Assembly (NCBI RefSeq): GCF_019711515.1
Contig: NZ_JAIGNO010000007.1
Location: forward strand, 1-64,000
Length of the DNA: 64,000 nucleotides
Reading direction: 5' to 3'
Source of the DNA: Qipengyuania qiaonensis
GTDB taxonomy: Bacteria; Pseudomonadota; Alphaproteobacteria; Sphingomonadales; Sphingomonadaceae
Part shown: positions 1 to 8,288 of the stretch, one piece after another
Numbering within the stretch: position 1 is the stretch's first letter
Layout: every line of letters starts with the position of its first letter
Position numbers and translations under genes: made by a program
Notes under the pieces: model-generated
What the model was told of the DNA's origin: nothing
Database searches by the model: none
Seen by the model: the letters and a program-made list of their open reading frames with translations, nothing else

Positions 1-478
1 TCACCGCGTGAGGCCCGCGGGTTCGGGCACCGTCGACTTTCCGACGCCTCGCGGCGTCCGAAACTCTAAACGAAAGCGGACCGTCCGATTCCCGGTGGGT
101 GAGAGAACAACCCACTCTCAACTCCCACCGCCGCCGCATTATCTCGTAGAGGCAACTAGGACTAGATAAAGCATTGGCTTTCGGAAATGAACTCTACCTT
201 CATCCCTTCACGCAGCCGTACCGCATTGCTCGGACTGCGCCCTTCTAGGTCAGCCTACAAGGCCAAGTTGCGAAACGCAGATCTTTCTCCGGCCCTTCGC
301 GTAAGCTGTCGCTCTTGCCACTTGTCTCACTGATTTGGGGCTTTGTTGCTGGCCTCTCCGCTTGGCAGTCCGAATGCCCCTTCGACGTGAATAGGTCGAC
401 TAAAGACTCGTCACACTTCTAGTCAGTGAGGCTCAAGAAGCTGCCGAAGCACTTCCGCCAGGCAACGGTCTTTAAGAC
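1..478. other. Left-edge stretch with no recognised gene
   Basis: No gene can be assigned. One forward frame stays open from the left edge to a stop near position 170 (about 56 codons), but the product is basic, proline-rich and unlike any family I know. Two short perfect hairpins are visible: 6-bp arms at 43-48/53-58 and 95-100/110-115. The stretch from 120 to 478 has stops in all frames and looks less GC-rich than the coding regions. It could be the end of a gene cut by the edge, a structured RNA, or decayed sequence downstream of the TonB receptor gene. Confidence 0.4.
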
Positions 479-3094
479 TCATCGCTTGAAATTCACGCCC
501 ACCCATACGGCGCGCCCATAGCGCACGAATTCGAACCAGTTCGGATTGCCGCTGACAAGATTCTGGTTGGTAAACTCCTGCTCATTCTCGAACAGGTTCC
601 ACACTTCGCCGAAAATCTCGAAATTGTCGGTGATCTTGTAGCCGATCTGCAAATCGGTCTGTTCGTAATCCTCGATCCTGAGATCGGCCGATCCATCGAT
701 CGACAGCCCTTGCGTTTGCGCGCCAGTGTGCTGCCACGCGATGCGACCGGACAGGCGGCCATCATCATAGAAAAGCGTTGCGTTGGCGAGGAAGTCGGAC
801 TGGCCTTCGGGGGCAACCGTACGCAGCACTGCCCCATCATCGTCGAGCAGATCGAGTTCACCGTCGGCGAATGTCACGTTGATCGATGTGCCGAAGTTGG
901 CGAGCAGACCGGGCAGGAAGTCGAACCGATCCATGACAAGGCCAAGTTCGATGCCCCGTACATAGGCAGAACCGCCATTGTCCGGCTGCGTGAAGAACGC
1001 ATCAACATCCACGCCCAGATCGTTCGTGAAGACATAGGGCGTCTGCAGATCGAAGATTTCGTTGCTGATGTCCTTGTGGAACAGCGCAGCTGAAAGGAGG
1101 CTGTTGCCGCCATCGAAATAATATTCAAGCGACAGGTCGAAATTGTTCGATGTGCGCGGCTTGAGATCGGGGTTGCCACGCTCGAAAAAGCCATTGTCAT
1201 TGGGCGGGGTTTCGCCGCGCGCCAGATCGCGAATGTCAGGGCGCCCGATCGTTCGCGAGGCGCCTGCACGCAGCAGCACGTCTTCACTGACAAACCAGGT
1301 TAGCGCGGCTGAAGGCAACCAATTGCCGTAGCCCGCTTTGGTCTCGACAAAGGCCGCATCGTCAATGCGGTCAAAGCGATTGTTCGCGGTAGTGACGGTG
1401 TCTTCATACCGTACCCCGCCGACAAAGCGGAAATCGTCGCTGGCGTAGTTGAACAAGGCATAGGCCGCGAGAACTTCCTCGCTTACCTTGTAATCCTCGC
1501 CATTGGTGTAGCCCTGGACGCGGCCAAAGCTGGACGCGCCCAACCCTTCTGCGAATACCTTGAGAGCAGCAATGTCGCTCATGACCACTTGCGGGCTGTT
1601 GCCGCCGGGAAAGTTATAGTCTTCGACAAACAGAAACTGGGCGAAATCGAAATCATCGACCGGGTTGCGCCAGCGGAAGAAGCTCGCGCGGTAGTCTATC
1701 GCGGTCTCCTTGTATTTTGCCCCCGCTGCAAAGCCGAAGCCCCGATCATTCGCCGGGGTGCTCGTCCAGTCGAAACGGAAGCTATCGACGTCCTTGTCGA
1801 ACTCTTCCTGGAAGCGGCGATATCCGTTGAAGACGTAATTGTCGGGATCGGTAAAGGCAGCAAGGCTCGCGGCGTCGAATTCATGGACGTAGAACTTGCC
1901 GTTAAAGGTGTAATCGCCGGAAAGCGGCCCGCCATAGAACCAATCGATGCGCGGGTCGTCCTGGAAGCTGGTTGATCCCGAGGTCCGGCCGATGGCGCTG
2001 ATCGTATTGCGCTCATCGACGAACAGATCGAAAGCTGCCGTCCAGCTCAGCGAGTCATCGACCCCATAGACGATATCGTCGTTTCTCGCCGTTCCCACGC
2101 CGTCAGAGAATGTCATGGTATCGGGATCGGAATTCGCACCGAACATGGCGTGCTTGTTCTTCTTCTGGCCGGTGTCGCTGTCGAAATACGTCGCCGAGAC
2201 ATAGGCCTGAAGCTTGTCGCTCGGGCGGATCTCCAGCTTGGCAGTCCCGCCCCAGCTCGACTCATCGCGTTCGTAGAAAAAGCCGGTCACCTCATCGGGA
2301 ATCTGGCGGACATCGTCTTGCGACCCGAAATAGGCAAACGGCTTCAGGTTATCGCGCTTGATCTCGCGGATATTCGCGTCGATCACCAGGCCGATCATAT
2401 CATTGGCAAATGTCGTTCCGAAAGAAACATTGCCCTTCACGGACGGGTCCACATCCTGGAAAGGTACGTCTTCCTCGTATTGACCAACAGATGCGCCGAT
2501 ATTGAACCAATCCGACTTGCTGTCGATGGCCGAGCGGGTGACCAGATTGACAGTGCCGGCAATGGCATCCCCGTCCAGATCAGGGGTGACAGACTTGATT
2601 ACCTCGACCTGGCTGACAAAAGTTGACGGCACGGCTTCGAGGTTTGCCCCCCGCAGATTGCGCTCGAAGGTGCGCGAGGCGACCGAAACTTCAAGCCCGT
2701 CCATGGTGAGATTGACGAATTCCTGGCTCAGGCCACGGATACCAACATACAGGCCAGCCCCTTCATCCTGAAAGGAAGTAAGGCCCGGAACGCGCGCAAG
2801 AGCTTCGGCCAGGTTCTGATCGGGCAGCTTGTTCAGGTCATCCGCGGCGAGAACGTCGATAATCTTGTCGGAATCGCGTTTGGCTTCGACGGCGCGCTGG
2901 TTTGCGAGGCGGATGCCCGAGACGACTATTGTGTTTTCATCCTCTTCGGCCTCCTTCTCCGCCTGATCCTGCTCCGGCCGGTCTTGTTCCTGCTGGGCCC
3001 AAGCGGCGTCGTGAGAGACAAGTGTTGCTGCAACAGCGGCCAGCGAAGCGGACAAACGAATGATGCGTAAGTGCGCGAGATATTGACGTGTCAT
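479..3094 (-). CDS. TonB-dependent outer-membrane receptor
   Basis: An 871-residue outer-membrane active-transport receptor that would import a substrate using TonB-ExbBD energy. Residues 1 to about 33 form a signal peptide ending in AWAQ, followed by an acidic linker, a plug domain (around 55-190, with the sequence KLPDQNLAEALARVPG typical of the TIGR01782 Xanthomonas/Caulobacter receptor class) and a long 22-strand-type barrel ending in an aromatic/basic C-terminus (VGVNFKR). A GGAGGG ribosome site lies 6-7 bases upstream of the ATG. It is divergent from a ROK regulator, with a PI-PLC-like lipoprotein and a GPH sugar transporter nearby, so a sugar or sugar-phosphate ligand is plausible. The substrate is inferred from context only. 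Confidence 0.93.
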   Translation of the reverse strand: MTRQYLAHLRIIRLSASLAAVAATLVSHDAAWAQQEQDRPEQDQAEKEAEEDENTIVVSGIRLANQRAVEAKRDSDKIIDVLAADDLNKLPDQNLAEALARVPGLTSFQDEGAGLYVGIRGLSQEFVNLTMDGLEVSVASRTFERNLRGANLEAVPSTFVSQVEVIKSVTPDLDGDAIAGTVNLVTRSAIDSKSDWFNIGASVGQYEEDVPFQDVDPSVKGNVSFGTTFANDMIGLVIDANIREIKRDNLKPFAYFGSQDDVRQIPDEVTGFFYERDESSWGGTAKLEIRPSDKLQAYVSATYFDSDTGQKKNKHAMFGANSDPDTMTFSDGVGTARNDDIVYGVDDSLSWTAAFDLFVDERNTISAIGRTSGSTSFQDDPRIDWFYGGPLSGDYTFNGKFYVHEFDAASLAAFTDPDNYVFNGYRRFQEEFDKDVDSFRFDWTSTPANDRGFGFAAGAKYKETAIDYRASFFRWRNPVDDFDFAQFLFVEDYNFPGGNSPQVVMSDIAALKVFAEGLGASSFGRVQGYTNGEDYKVSEEVLAAYALFNYASDDFRFVGGVRYEDTVTTANNRFDRIDDAAFVETKAGYGNWLPSAALTWFVSEDVLLRAGASRTIGRPDIRDLARGETPPNDNGFFERGNPDLKPRTSNNFDLSLEYYFDGGNSLLSAALFHKDISNEIFDLQTPYVFTNDLGVDVDAFFTQPDNGGSAYVRGIELGLVMDRFDFLPGLLANFGTSINVTFADGELDLLDDDGAVLRTVAPEGQSDFLANATLFYDDGRLSGRIAWQHTGAQTQGLSIDGSADLRIEDYEQTDLQIGYKITDNFEIFGEVWNLFENEQEFTNQNLVSGNPNWFEFVRYGRAVWVGVNFKR

Positions 3095-3172
3095 TGGGTG
3101 CCCTCCGTGAAAACGAGAATCGGTTGATTCGAAGTTCTGCTGGGCGACCGCCTACCCCCGCATTATGACATT

Positions 3173-3192
3173 TTTACATATCACTATGTTAT
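3173..3192. promoter_or_regulatory. Candidate operator between TonB receptor and ROK regulator
   Basis: The AT-rich divergent intergenic region (3095-3238) contains an inverted repeat, TTACATA-TCAC-TATGTTA, with one mismatch between the arms. Its position between a ROK regulator and its likely target receptor fits an operator. A looser relative of the half-sites (TTTAC..AT..CTAT) sits at about 5564-5577 upstream of the PI-PLC and transporter genes. Regulator binding is an inference. Confidence 0.4.
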
Positions 3193-3238
3193 TTAATAAG
3201 GAGGTGACTTCTCGTCCCTTTGATCTAATCTCGCGCGA

Positions 3239-4384
3239 ATGCAGGTGCATTCCCCAATCGAAGGCCTAGGAGACAGCCAACGCCGCGTGCTTGACGTGAT
3301 CTGGCGCCACGGCCCGATCGCGCGTGTAAAAATCGGGCCGCTGACGAACCTTTCGACGATGTCGGTCACGCGGATCGTGAAAGAGCTTTCCGGCCTTGGC
3401 CTGCTGCGCGAGGAAGTCGAGCATACCGGAGCGCGCGGACAACCCGCACGCCCCCTGGCAATCAACGGCGATGCGGCGTTCGCGGCCGGGGTCTACTTTT
3501 CGCGCAAGTCGATGATTGTCGGTATCGTCAGCCTCACCGGTCGCCTCGTCGCGCAGCAAGCCGTCAAGCTGGAAACCAATGAGCTTGGCGAACTCGGTTA
3601 CCGCGCCAATGCCTCGGTCAAATCGCTGCTAGAAGCCCAGCAGATCGATCACCCTTCGCTTATCGGGGTCGGCTTTGCCTTGCCCGGTGACTTCATCGAC
3701 AATGGGCGCAGGATCAACGCGCACGCAGCCTTCCCCGCCCTTGGCGTCGATAATGTCGCAGGCCAGTTGCAGGACACCATCGAGTTTCCGATCTTTGTCG
3801 AAAATGATGCAGCGTGCTCGGCCTTGGGCGAGCGCCTGATGGGCGTGGGGCAGACCATCGACGACTTCTTCCTCGCCCATATCGGCCACGGTATTGGCGG
3901 CGGCCTGGTCCTCGATGGCAGACTTTATCGCGGCAAGCATGGCAATGCGGGCATCATCGGAGTCCAATTCCCGAACGACGCCCCCCGACCTTCCGGCACG
4001 GACCTGTTGGAAACGCTGCATCGGCAGGACCCGTCGATCGAGGATTTCGAGGACCTCGTGAACCTTACCCCGCAGGACAATCCAGCACTGCGAGACTGGA
4101 TCAATCGCGCCTCGCGCCAGCTGCGCGAAGGGCTTTCTGTCACTGCCCGCATTCTGGACCCAACAGCAATCATCGTCGGCGGCCGCCTGCCATACCAGAT
4201 CATGCAGGAACTGGTCGCGCGCATCGATGGGCCGGGCTTTTGCGATGAGGGGGTCATGCTGCCACGACCGCGCCTGTTTGCCTCCTCGCTCGGAAATACG
4301 GCCGGCGTAGCGGGGGCGGCAGCCGTGCCGCTCTACAAGACCTATTTCGATACGCCGTCTATCGAGAGGCAGGATTCAGCCTGA
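3239..4384 (+). CDS. ROK-family transcriptional regulator (NagC/XylR type)
   Basis: A 381-residue repressor-type protein. Residues about 10-60 form a winged helix-turn-helix (the segment around LTNLSTMSVTRIVKEL). The rest is a ROK sugar-kinase-like fold, with the glycine-rich stretch GHGIGGG near 220 and the acidic END segment near 185. Such proteins normally bind a sugar or amino-sugar ligand and control a local catabolic locus. The ATG is the first start after an in-frame stop at 3221. A perfect AAGGAGGTGA sequence lies unusually far upstream (about 30 bases), so translation initiation is not fully explained. The 3' end overlaps the convergent PI-PLC gene by 43 bases. It probably controls the flanking receptor, lipoprotein and transporter. 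Confidence 0.9.
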   Translation: MQVHSPIEGLGDSQRRVLDVIWRHGPIARVKIGPLTNLSTMSVTRIVKELSGLGLLREEVEHTGARGQPARPLAINGDAAFAAGVYFSRKSMIVGIVSLTGRLVAQQAVKLETNELGELGYRANASVKSLLEAQQIDHPSLIGVGFALPGDFIDNGRRINAHAAFPALGVDNVAGQLQDTIEFPIFVENDAACSALGERLMGVGQTIDDFFLAHIGHGIGGGLVLDGRLYRGKHGNAGIIGVQFPNDAPRPSGTDLLETLHRQDPSIEDFEDLVNLTPQDNPALRDWINRASRQLREGLSVTARILDPTAIIVGGRLPYQIMQELVARIDGPGFCDEGVMLPRPRLFASSLGNTAGVAGAAAVPLYKTYFDTPSIERQDSA

Positions 4385-5537
4385 TAGCGGCCATTGCAGC
4401 CGACATAGCCATCCCCAATCGCAACGCTGTAGTCGCTGTAGCGGCGATCGGGCGTGGGGAAATCCGTGGCGATAAGCTGCGCTCCGCTGGCTATCGCACG
4501 ATTACGCTGCCTGCCATCGTTCTCGCGCGCTTGCGTCGTATGCTTGTCGGCCCGCGTGTAGATCAAGAAGCCCTGCTTCACGAGCGCCGCAATATCGGGC
4601 GCATCAGGGTCCGCGCGCTGGAGCCATGCGGTATGCGGCTCCTCCGGCCCAAGCGAAGGGAAAAGCACCATATCGGCTTCGCTCTCCTCTACAAACTGCA
4701 GATACTCCCGTTGCTTCTCTTCCGCATCGAGCAGGAGGAAAATCACCTTGCCGCGCGATGCGGCCAGGGACGGCCAGCCGCGCGCACGCACGGCTGCATT
4801 CAGCGAAGGGTAGTCACCCTGCAAATCGCTGGGCAGCAGCAGATCATCGCGCCCGAAGACGCTGTAGATTTCCTCATGCAAACGCGCGAAGGCTGCGTCG
4901 CCGAATGGCGCCCCCTCCGTGGGCTCGTACGCGTCCATAACCGCGGGCTTGCGCCCTTCTTTCGTCTCAAGTTTGATAATGATGGGAACGTGCGCCGGGT
5001 TCGAGCGCGACCATTCGCGGATTTCCGACAGGCACTGCACCACAGCAGGGGGCAGGTGCTTACGACATCAGTATCGGCGGTGTGAAATACCTTCATTCCC
5101 GGTTGCCGAAGCAAGGCATGATAATCCGGAGGCAGGTCAATATCGCTGCCCGCCAAACGCAAGGCGCGGAATATTCCGGGGTCAGAAAATCGCCCCCCGT
5201 CCGGATCGTCGTGCAGATCGAGTTCGAACAGCCGCAAACCAAGGTCGAGCTGCTCGGCAAGCGGTCTGTGCGTAAAGGAAAGTGCGGGGACCAGGCGATC
5301 GGCTGGCCATTCCTCGCTTTCGAGATAACCGCTTTGCATCATCAGCTCGAAAATGCCGGGATGGGGCTCGATATGATAGGAGTTATGCGTGCCGATGTAC
5401 TGTAGCGCGGATATGCTGGGATCGGCCTGGACAGCTGTCGACAACGGCCCCGCCTGTATCGGAGCACACCCAGCAGCCAGCAACGCAGCCATTGCGCACA
5501 GGCTTGCACCGGCGTGCTTGAGTGAGAAGAAGGTCAT
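4342..5537 (-). pseudogene. PI-PLC-like (Ca2+-dependent) phosphodiesterase lipoprotein, frameshifted
   Basis: Two overlapping reading frames together encode one protein of about 400 residues. The first begins with a lipoprotein signal (lipobox LAAGC), then the catalytic start IGTHNSYH and QLDLGLRLFELDLHDDP, as in the Ca2+-dependent phosphatidylinositol phospholipase C family. It runs out of frame after STCP. The second frame resumes with VQCLSEIREWSRSNP and continues to the C-terminus. Adding one G to the five-G tract at 5048-5052 would join them as STCPPAVVQCLSE. The break is therefore a single-base deletion in a homopolymer: a true mutation, phase variation or an assembly error. The intact enzyme would hydrolyse phosphodiesters at the cell surface. 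ATG 5537 was preferred to GTG 5552 because it gives a tidy signal peptide. Confidence 0.8.
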
Positions 5538-5656
5538 CGAAGAATCCGGCACAATTAAATATCTTTACGATACCTATTTGATGCGTTTAGCGATTGCAAC
5601 GCTGCTCTTGCAGAGCATCGTCACATAGGCGTTTCCCGGCCCCCTTGAGGACAAGC

Positions 5657-6976
5657 GTGAAGCAAATGAACATGGATGACGATCTGTCTGCGCCGCGTCA
5701 GCTGCTCTACTCGACCGGGAATTTCGGCAAGAATATACTGGCCAGTTCGATCGAGGTCCTGCTGCTGTTCGTCCTGACCGAGATGCTCGATATCGAGCCC
5801 GCGATCGCCGGGCTGCTCATCCTGTCCACGCTTATCGTAGATGCCCTGCTGGATCCGGTTGTGGGGGTCGCAAGCGACCGGACCTACGGCCGTTTTGGAC
5901 GCTATGGTCCGTATATCCTGTCAGGAGCACCGCTGTGCGCCATCACCTTCGCGGCGATCTTCGCTTTGCCTGCCAGCGATTGGGCCAACCTCTTCACCAT
6001 TGGCGCAGCCCTGTTCGGGTTTCGGATCGCCTATTCGCTGATCGATCTGCCGCATAATGCATTGATTATGATCGTTGCTCCTGGCGGCGCCATGCGCTCT
6101 CGCATCGTCATTTTCCGGTTCTTCTTCAGCACTCTTGCAACCCTCGCCGTGGCGCTGCTGCTGCGACCGATCACCGAAAGCGGCGCAGCTTCCGGGATCA
6201 TTGCAAAAACCGGGCTGGCAATAGCCGTGCTATCGTGTTTCGTGATGATCGTATCCTATGGTTCCGTGGCACGCATTGACCGGTCTCGCCATCAGTCCAG
6301 CGCAGGAAAACAGGCAGAAGCGCGCAACAATGCTGGCCATTTCGCTGCTGTCGGAAGATCAAGGCATTTTTGGGCGATCATCGGGATCGGCATCCTCACC
6401 ACGCTGAGCCTGCCACTTTTCCCCAAATCGCTCCTGTACGTCGCGACGGAAGTTATCGGCGATATCACACGGGCACCCGATCTGCTGACGGCCATGGTTG
6501 TCGGGCAATTCGTGGGCATTCTTGTCTGGCTGTTACCATCGAGCCGGTTTGGCTCCTCCACGTTGCTTCAAGCGTCCTATGCCGTGGCCGGTGCGGGATT
6601 TTGCACCTGCTACATAATGCTGAAGATATCGACGGAATGGCTGGAGGTGGGCGCTTTTCTGATCGGGCTCGGCGCAGCCGGTGCGTATTCCTTGATCTGG
6701 GCCTTGATCGCGGATGTGGCCGAGACCATCGCGAGAACTGTGGGGGCCCAGGCACAGGGCGCGATCTTCGCATTCTGCATCCTGTCCCAGAAGGCGGCGA
6801 TTGGCGTTGGTTCCTTGTTGCTCGGGCTGAGCCTCGATCTGGGGGGCTATGGCGAGCCGAACGGTTCCGCAGCGACGGCTATCCTGCTTTGCGCGTGGGC
6901 TTTGCCGCTTCTCTTGCTCATTGCGAACTTCTGGTTGTGCAGGACGGTGCGTCGAGCGACGTCCGATGCGGGATAG
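5657..6976 (+). CDS. GPH-type MFS sugar/cation symporter
   Basis: An inner-membrane transporter of about 439 residues with some 12 predicted hydrophobic segments. The segment DPVVGVASDRTYGRFGRYGPY, after the second helix, is the hallmark of the glycoside-pentoside-hexuronide:cation symporter family (DPxxGxxSDRTxxRxGR). A GTG at 5657 lies 7 bases after GAGG and is taken as the start; ATG 5666 is the alternative. It is divergent from the PI-PLC-like lipoprotein gene, and the promoter region lies in 5538-5656. Together with the TonB receptor and ROK regulator it forms a putative uptake locus: receptor across the outer membrane, phosphodiesterase, then this symporter. The substrate is unknown. 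Confidence 0.88.
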   Translation: MKQMNMDDDLSAPRQLLYSTGNFGKNILASSIEVLLLFVLTEMLDIEPAIAGLLILSTLIVDALLDPVVGVASDRTYGRFGRYGPYILSGAPLCAITFAAIFALPASDWANLFTIGAALFGFRIAYSLIDLPHNALIMIVAPGGAMRSRIVIFRFFFSTLATLAVALLLRPITESGAASGIIAKTGLAIAVLSCFVMIVSYGSVARIDRSRHQSSAGKQAEARNNAGHFAAVGRSRHFWAIIGIGILTTLSLPLFPKSLLYVATEVIGDITRAPDLLTAMVVGQFVGILVWLLPSSRFGSSTLLQASYAVAGAGFCTCYIMLKISTEWLEVGAFLIGLGAAGAYSLIWALIADVAETIARTVGAQAQGAIFAFCILSQKAAIGVGSLLLGLSLDLGGYGEPNGSAATAILLCAWALPLLLLIANFWLCRTVRRATSDAG

Positions 6977-7273
6977 GGAAGCGCGCCAATAGGTGGCGTC
7001 TCCTCATCTTTGACTTCGCTGGTTTTGAAAAGGCCGCAGGAATGTGTTCCAAGTCCTTTCCTCTTCAGTTCACTTGTTGCGAGATATTCTTGTAAGCGAG
7101 ATTTTGCAACTTCCTCCACGAAAAGCGATTTCATCGTTTCCCCGACGGGAATGTCCGGTTCTGAAAATAGTGCCGTCGGATCGAGTGTCTTGAATGGGGC
7201 GCAAAGCGGCCATAGTAATCGACCGTTATTGCAGCTGCAGGGAGGGTGCCTTCCACCGCCAATCGGCAAATTG
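6977..7273. other. Gap with one weak minus-strand reading frame
   Basis: About 300 bases between the transporter and the HTH gene. A minus-strand frame starting with ATG near 7130 (MKSLFVEEVAKSRLQEYL) stays open but runs about 130 bases into the transporter coding sequence, and no family is recognisable. It may be a small gene or decayed sequence. The stretch looks less GC-rich than the flanking core genes. Confidence 0.3.
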
Positions 7274-7927
7274 TTATCTGGCGACTTTAGCTCCGACCAG
7301 GCGCTCTATGCTTTCAACTGTAATTAGCGCACGGGAGCCGACTTTGGTTCTGACTAGGTCGCCTTTCCGCATCAATTGATCAACCTTGGTGCGACCCAAC
7401 CCCGTGGCTTGCATGGTCTGTGCAATTGACGCCGTTAGGTCCCCGGCCTTGATTGGAAGCACTGCCTCCTGAGTCCGTTTCTGATCCTCAGACGATGGTT
7501 TATGGGGCTTCTCTTGAGTTGTCGGGCTTGCCTTAGGTGGGGCAGCTGGGCTGCGAACGGACGGATCCGCGCAATAGCGATCTAGTATCTTGGTCAGCGA
7601 CGCTTCGGAGAAGCTTATGCCGGTTATCTGGATTGCCGGTAGTCCCCCCGGCATTTTGGACCCGTCCAGTTGAACTGTGCCACCGTTCAAAGCTGTCATG
7701 ACATTGTCTGAAGCGACGATTCGAGCCCATTCCTCTTGCGGAATCTGGGAATCCCTGACCGTCTTCGTCGGGCCACCTGCGGGCCGTATCTCGCGCATCA
7801 GCGCATAAGTCTTGATCAGCCCAGCGGCCGCGTAATCGGCCAGAAGCTCTTCTGGGGCATCGAAGTGGCGGGATTTAACAAGTTCGATTGCTTTGCCGGG
7901 GAGGATAGGTCGGTGAAATGACATCAT
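7274..7927 (-). CDS. HTH-domain protein of unknown function (excisionase-like C-terminus)
   Basis: A 217-residue protein. The C-terminal 50 residues (AQTMQATGLGRTKVDQLMRKGDL, then a SRALITVESIERLV wing) read as an excisionase/MerR-type helix-turn-helix (HTH_17-like). The N-terminal 120 residues match nothing I recognise, and a Pro/Lys/Gln-rich linker separates the halves. It lies downstream of tRNA-Val on the same strand, in a stretch that looks AT-richer than its neighbours, with no integrase nearby. That fits a remnant of a tRNA-integrated element or a lineage-specific DNA-binding protein. The reading frame is supported by length and its domain; the function is unknown. Confidence 0.65.
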   Translation of the reverse strand: MMSFHRPILPGKAIELVKSRHFDAPEELLADYAAAGLIKTYALMREIRPAGGPTKTVRDSQIPQEEWARIVASDNVMTALNGGTVQLDGSKMPGGLPAIQITGISFSEASLTKILDRYCADPSVRSPAAPPKASPTTQEKPHKPSSEDQKRTQEAVLPIKAGDLTASIAQTMQATGLGRTKVDQLMRKGDLVRTKVGSRALITVESIERLVGAKVAR

Positions 7928-8137
7928 TCTTCTCGCTCTTTGGCGCTCAGACCTGCCAGCGAAACGTGAAGAAGGGGTAACTTGTTGGATCGATGCTTGA
8001 ATCGGATGAAATTGGCTCAGCCAGGGATCGGAAGATCAAGACCCGAAAAGCACCGCTGATGTTCGCGGATGTCCACCCTAGTTTTTCATGTTTTTTTCAT
8101 GGAAACGCGGACTATCTCTTCTAAGTATCTGAAAAGA

Positions 8138-8212
8138 TGGTGGGCGCGGCAAGGATTGAACTTGCGACCCCACCCGTGTGAAGGGTGTGCTCTACCACTG
8201 AGCTACGCGCCC
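8138..8212 (-). tRNA. tRNA-Val (anticodon CAC)
   Basis: Read on the minus strand, the sequence folds as a complete cloverleaf: acceptor GGGCGCG pairing with CGCGCCC, a D-arm with GCTCAGTGGTAGAGC, an anticodon stem CACCC/GGGTG around loop TTCACAC (anticodon CAC), and a T-arm with GTTCAATCC. The 3' CCA is encoded (8138-8140). Confidence 0.96.
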
Positions 8213-8288
8213 GCCCGTTGTAGTGGCTTAAACCAAGCCATGGGCAGGGGCGGGCGTTTACTGCGCGAATCGATGCGTTGCAAGTGCC

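Noticed and set aside
5048-5052. Programmed ribosomal frameshifting in the PI-PLC gene
   Set aside because: No slippery heptamer with a downstream pseudoknot is recognisable; a simple homopolymer deletion explains the data better.
8138-8212. tRNA-Val as a proven integration site
   Set aside because: No integrase gene and no duplicated tRNA 3' end were seen, so only a weak hint is kept.
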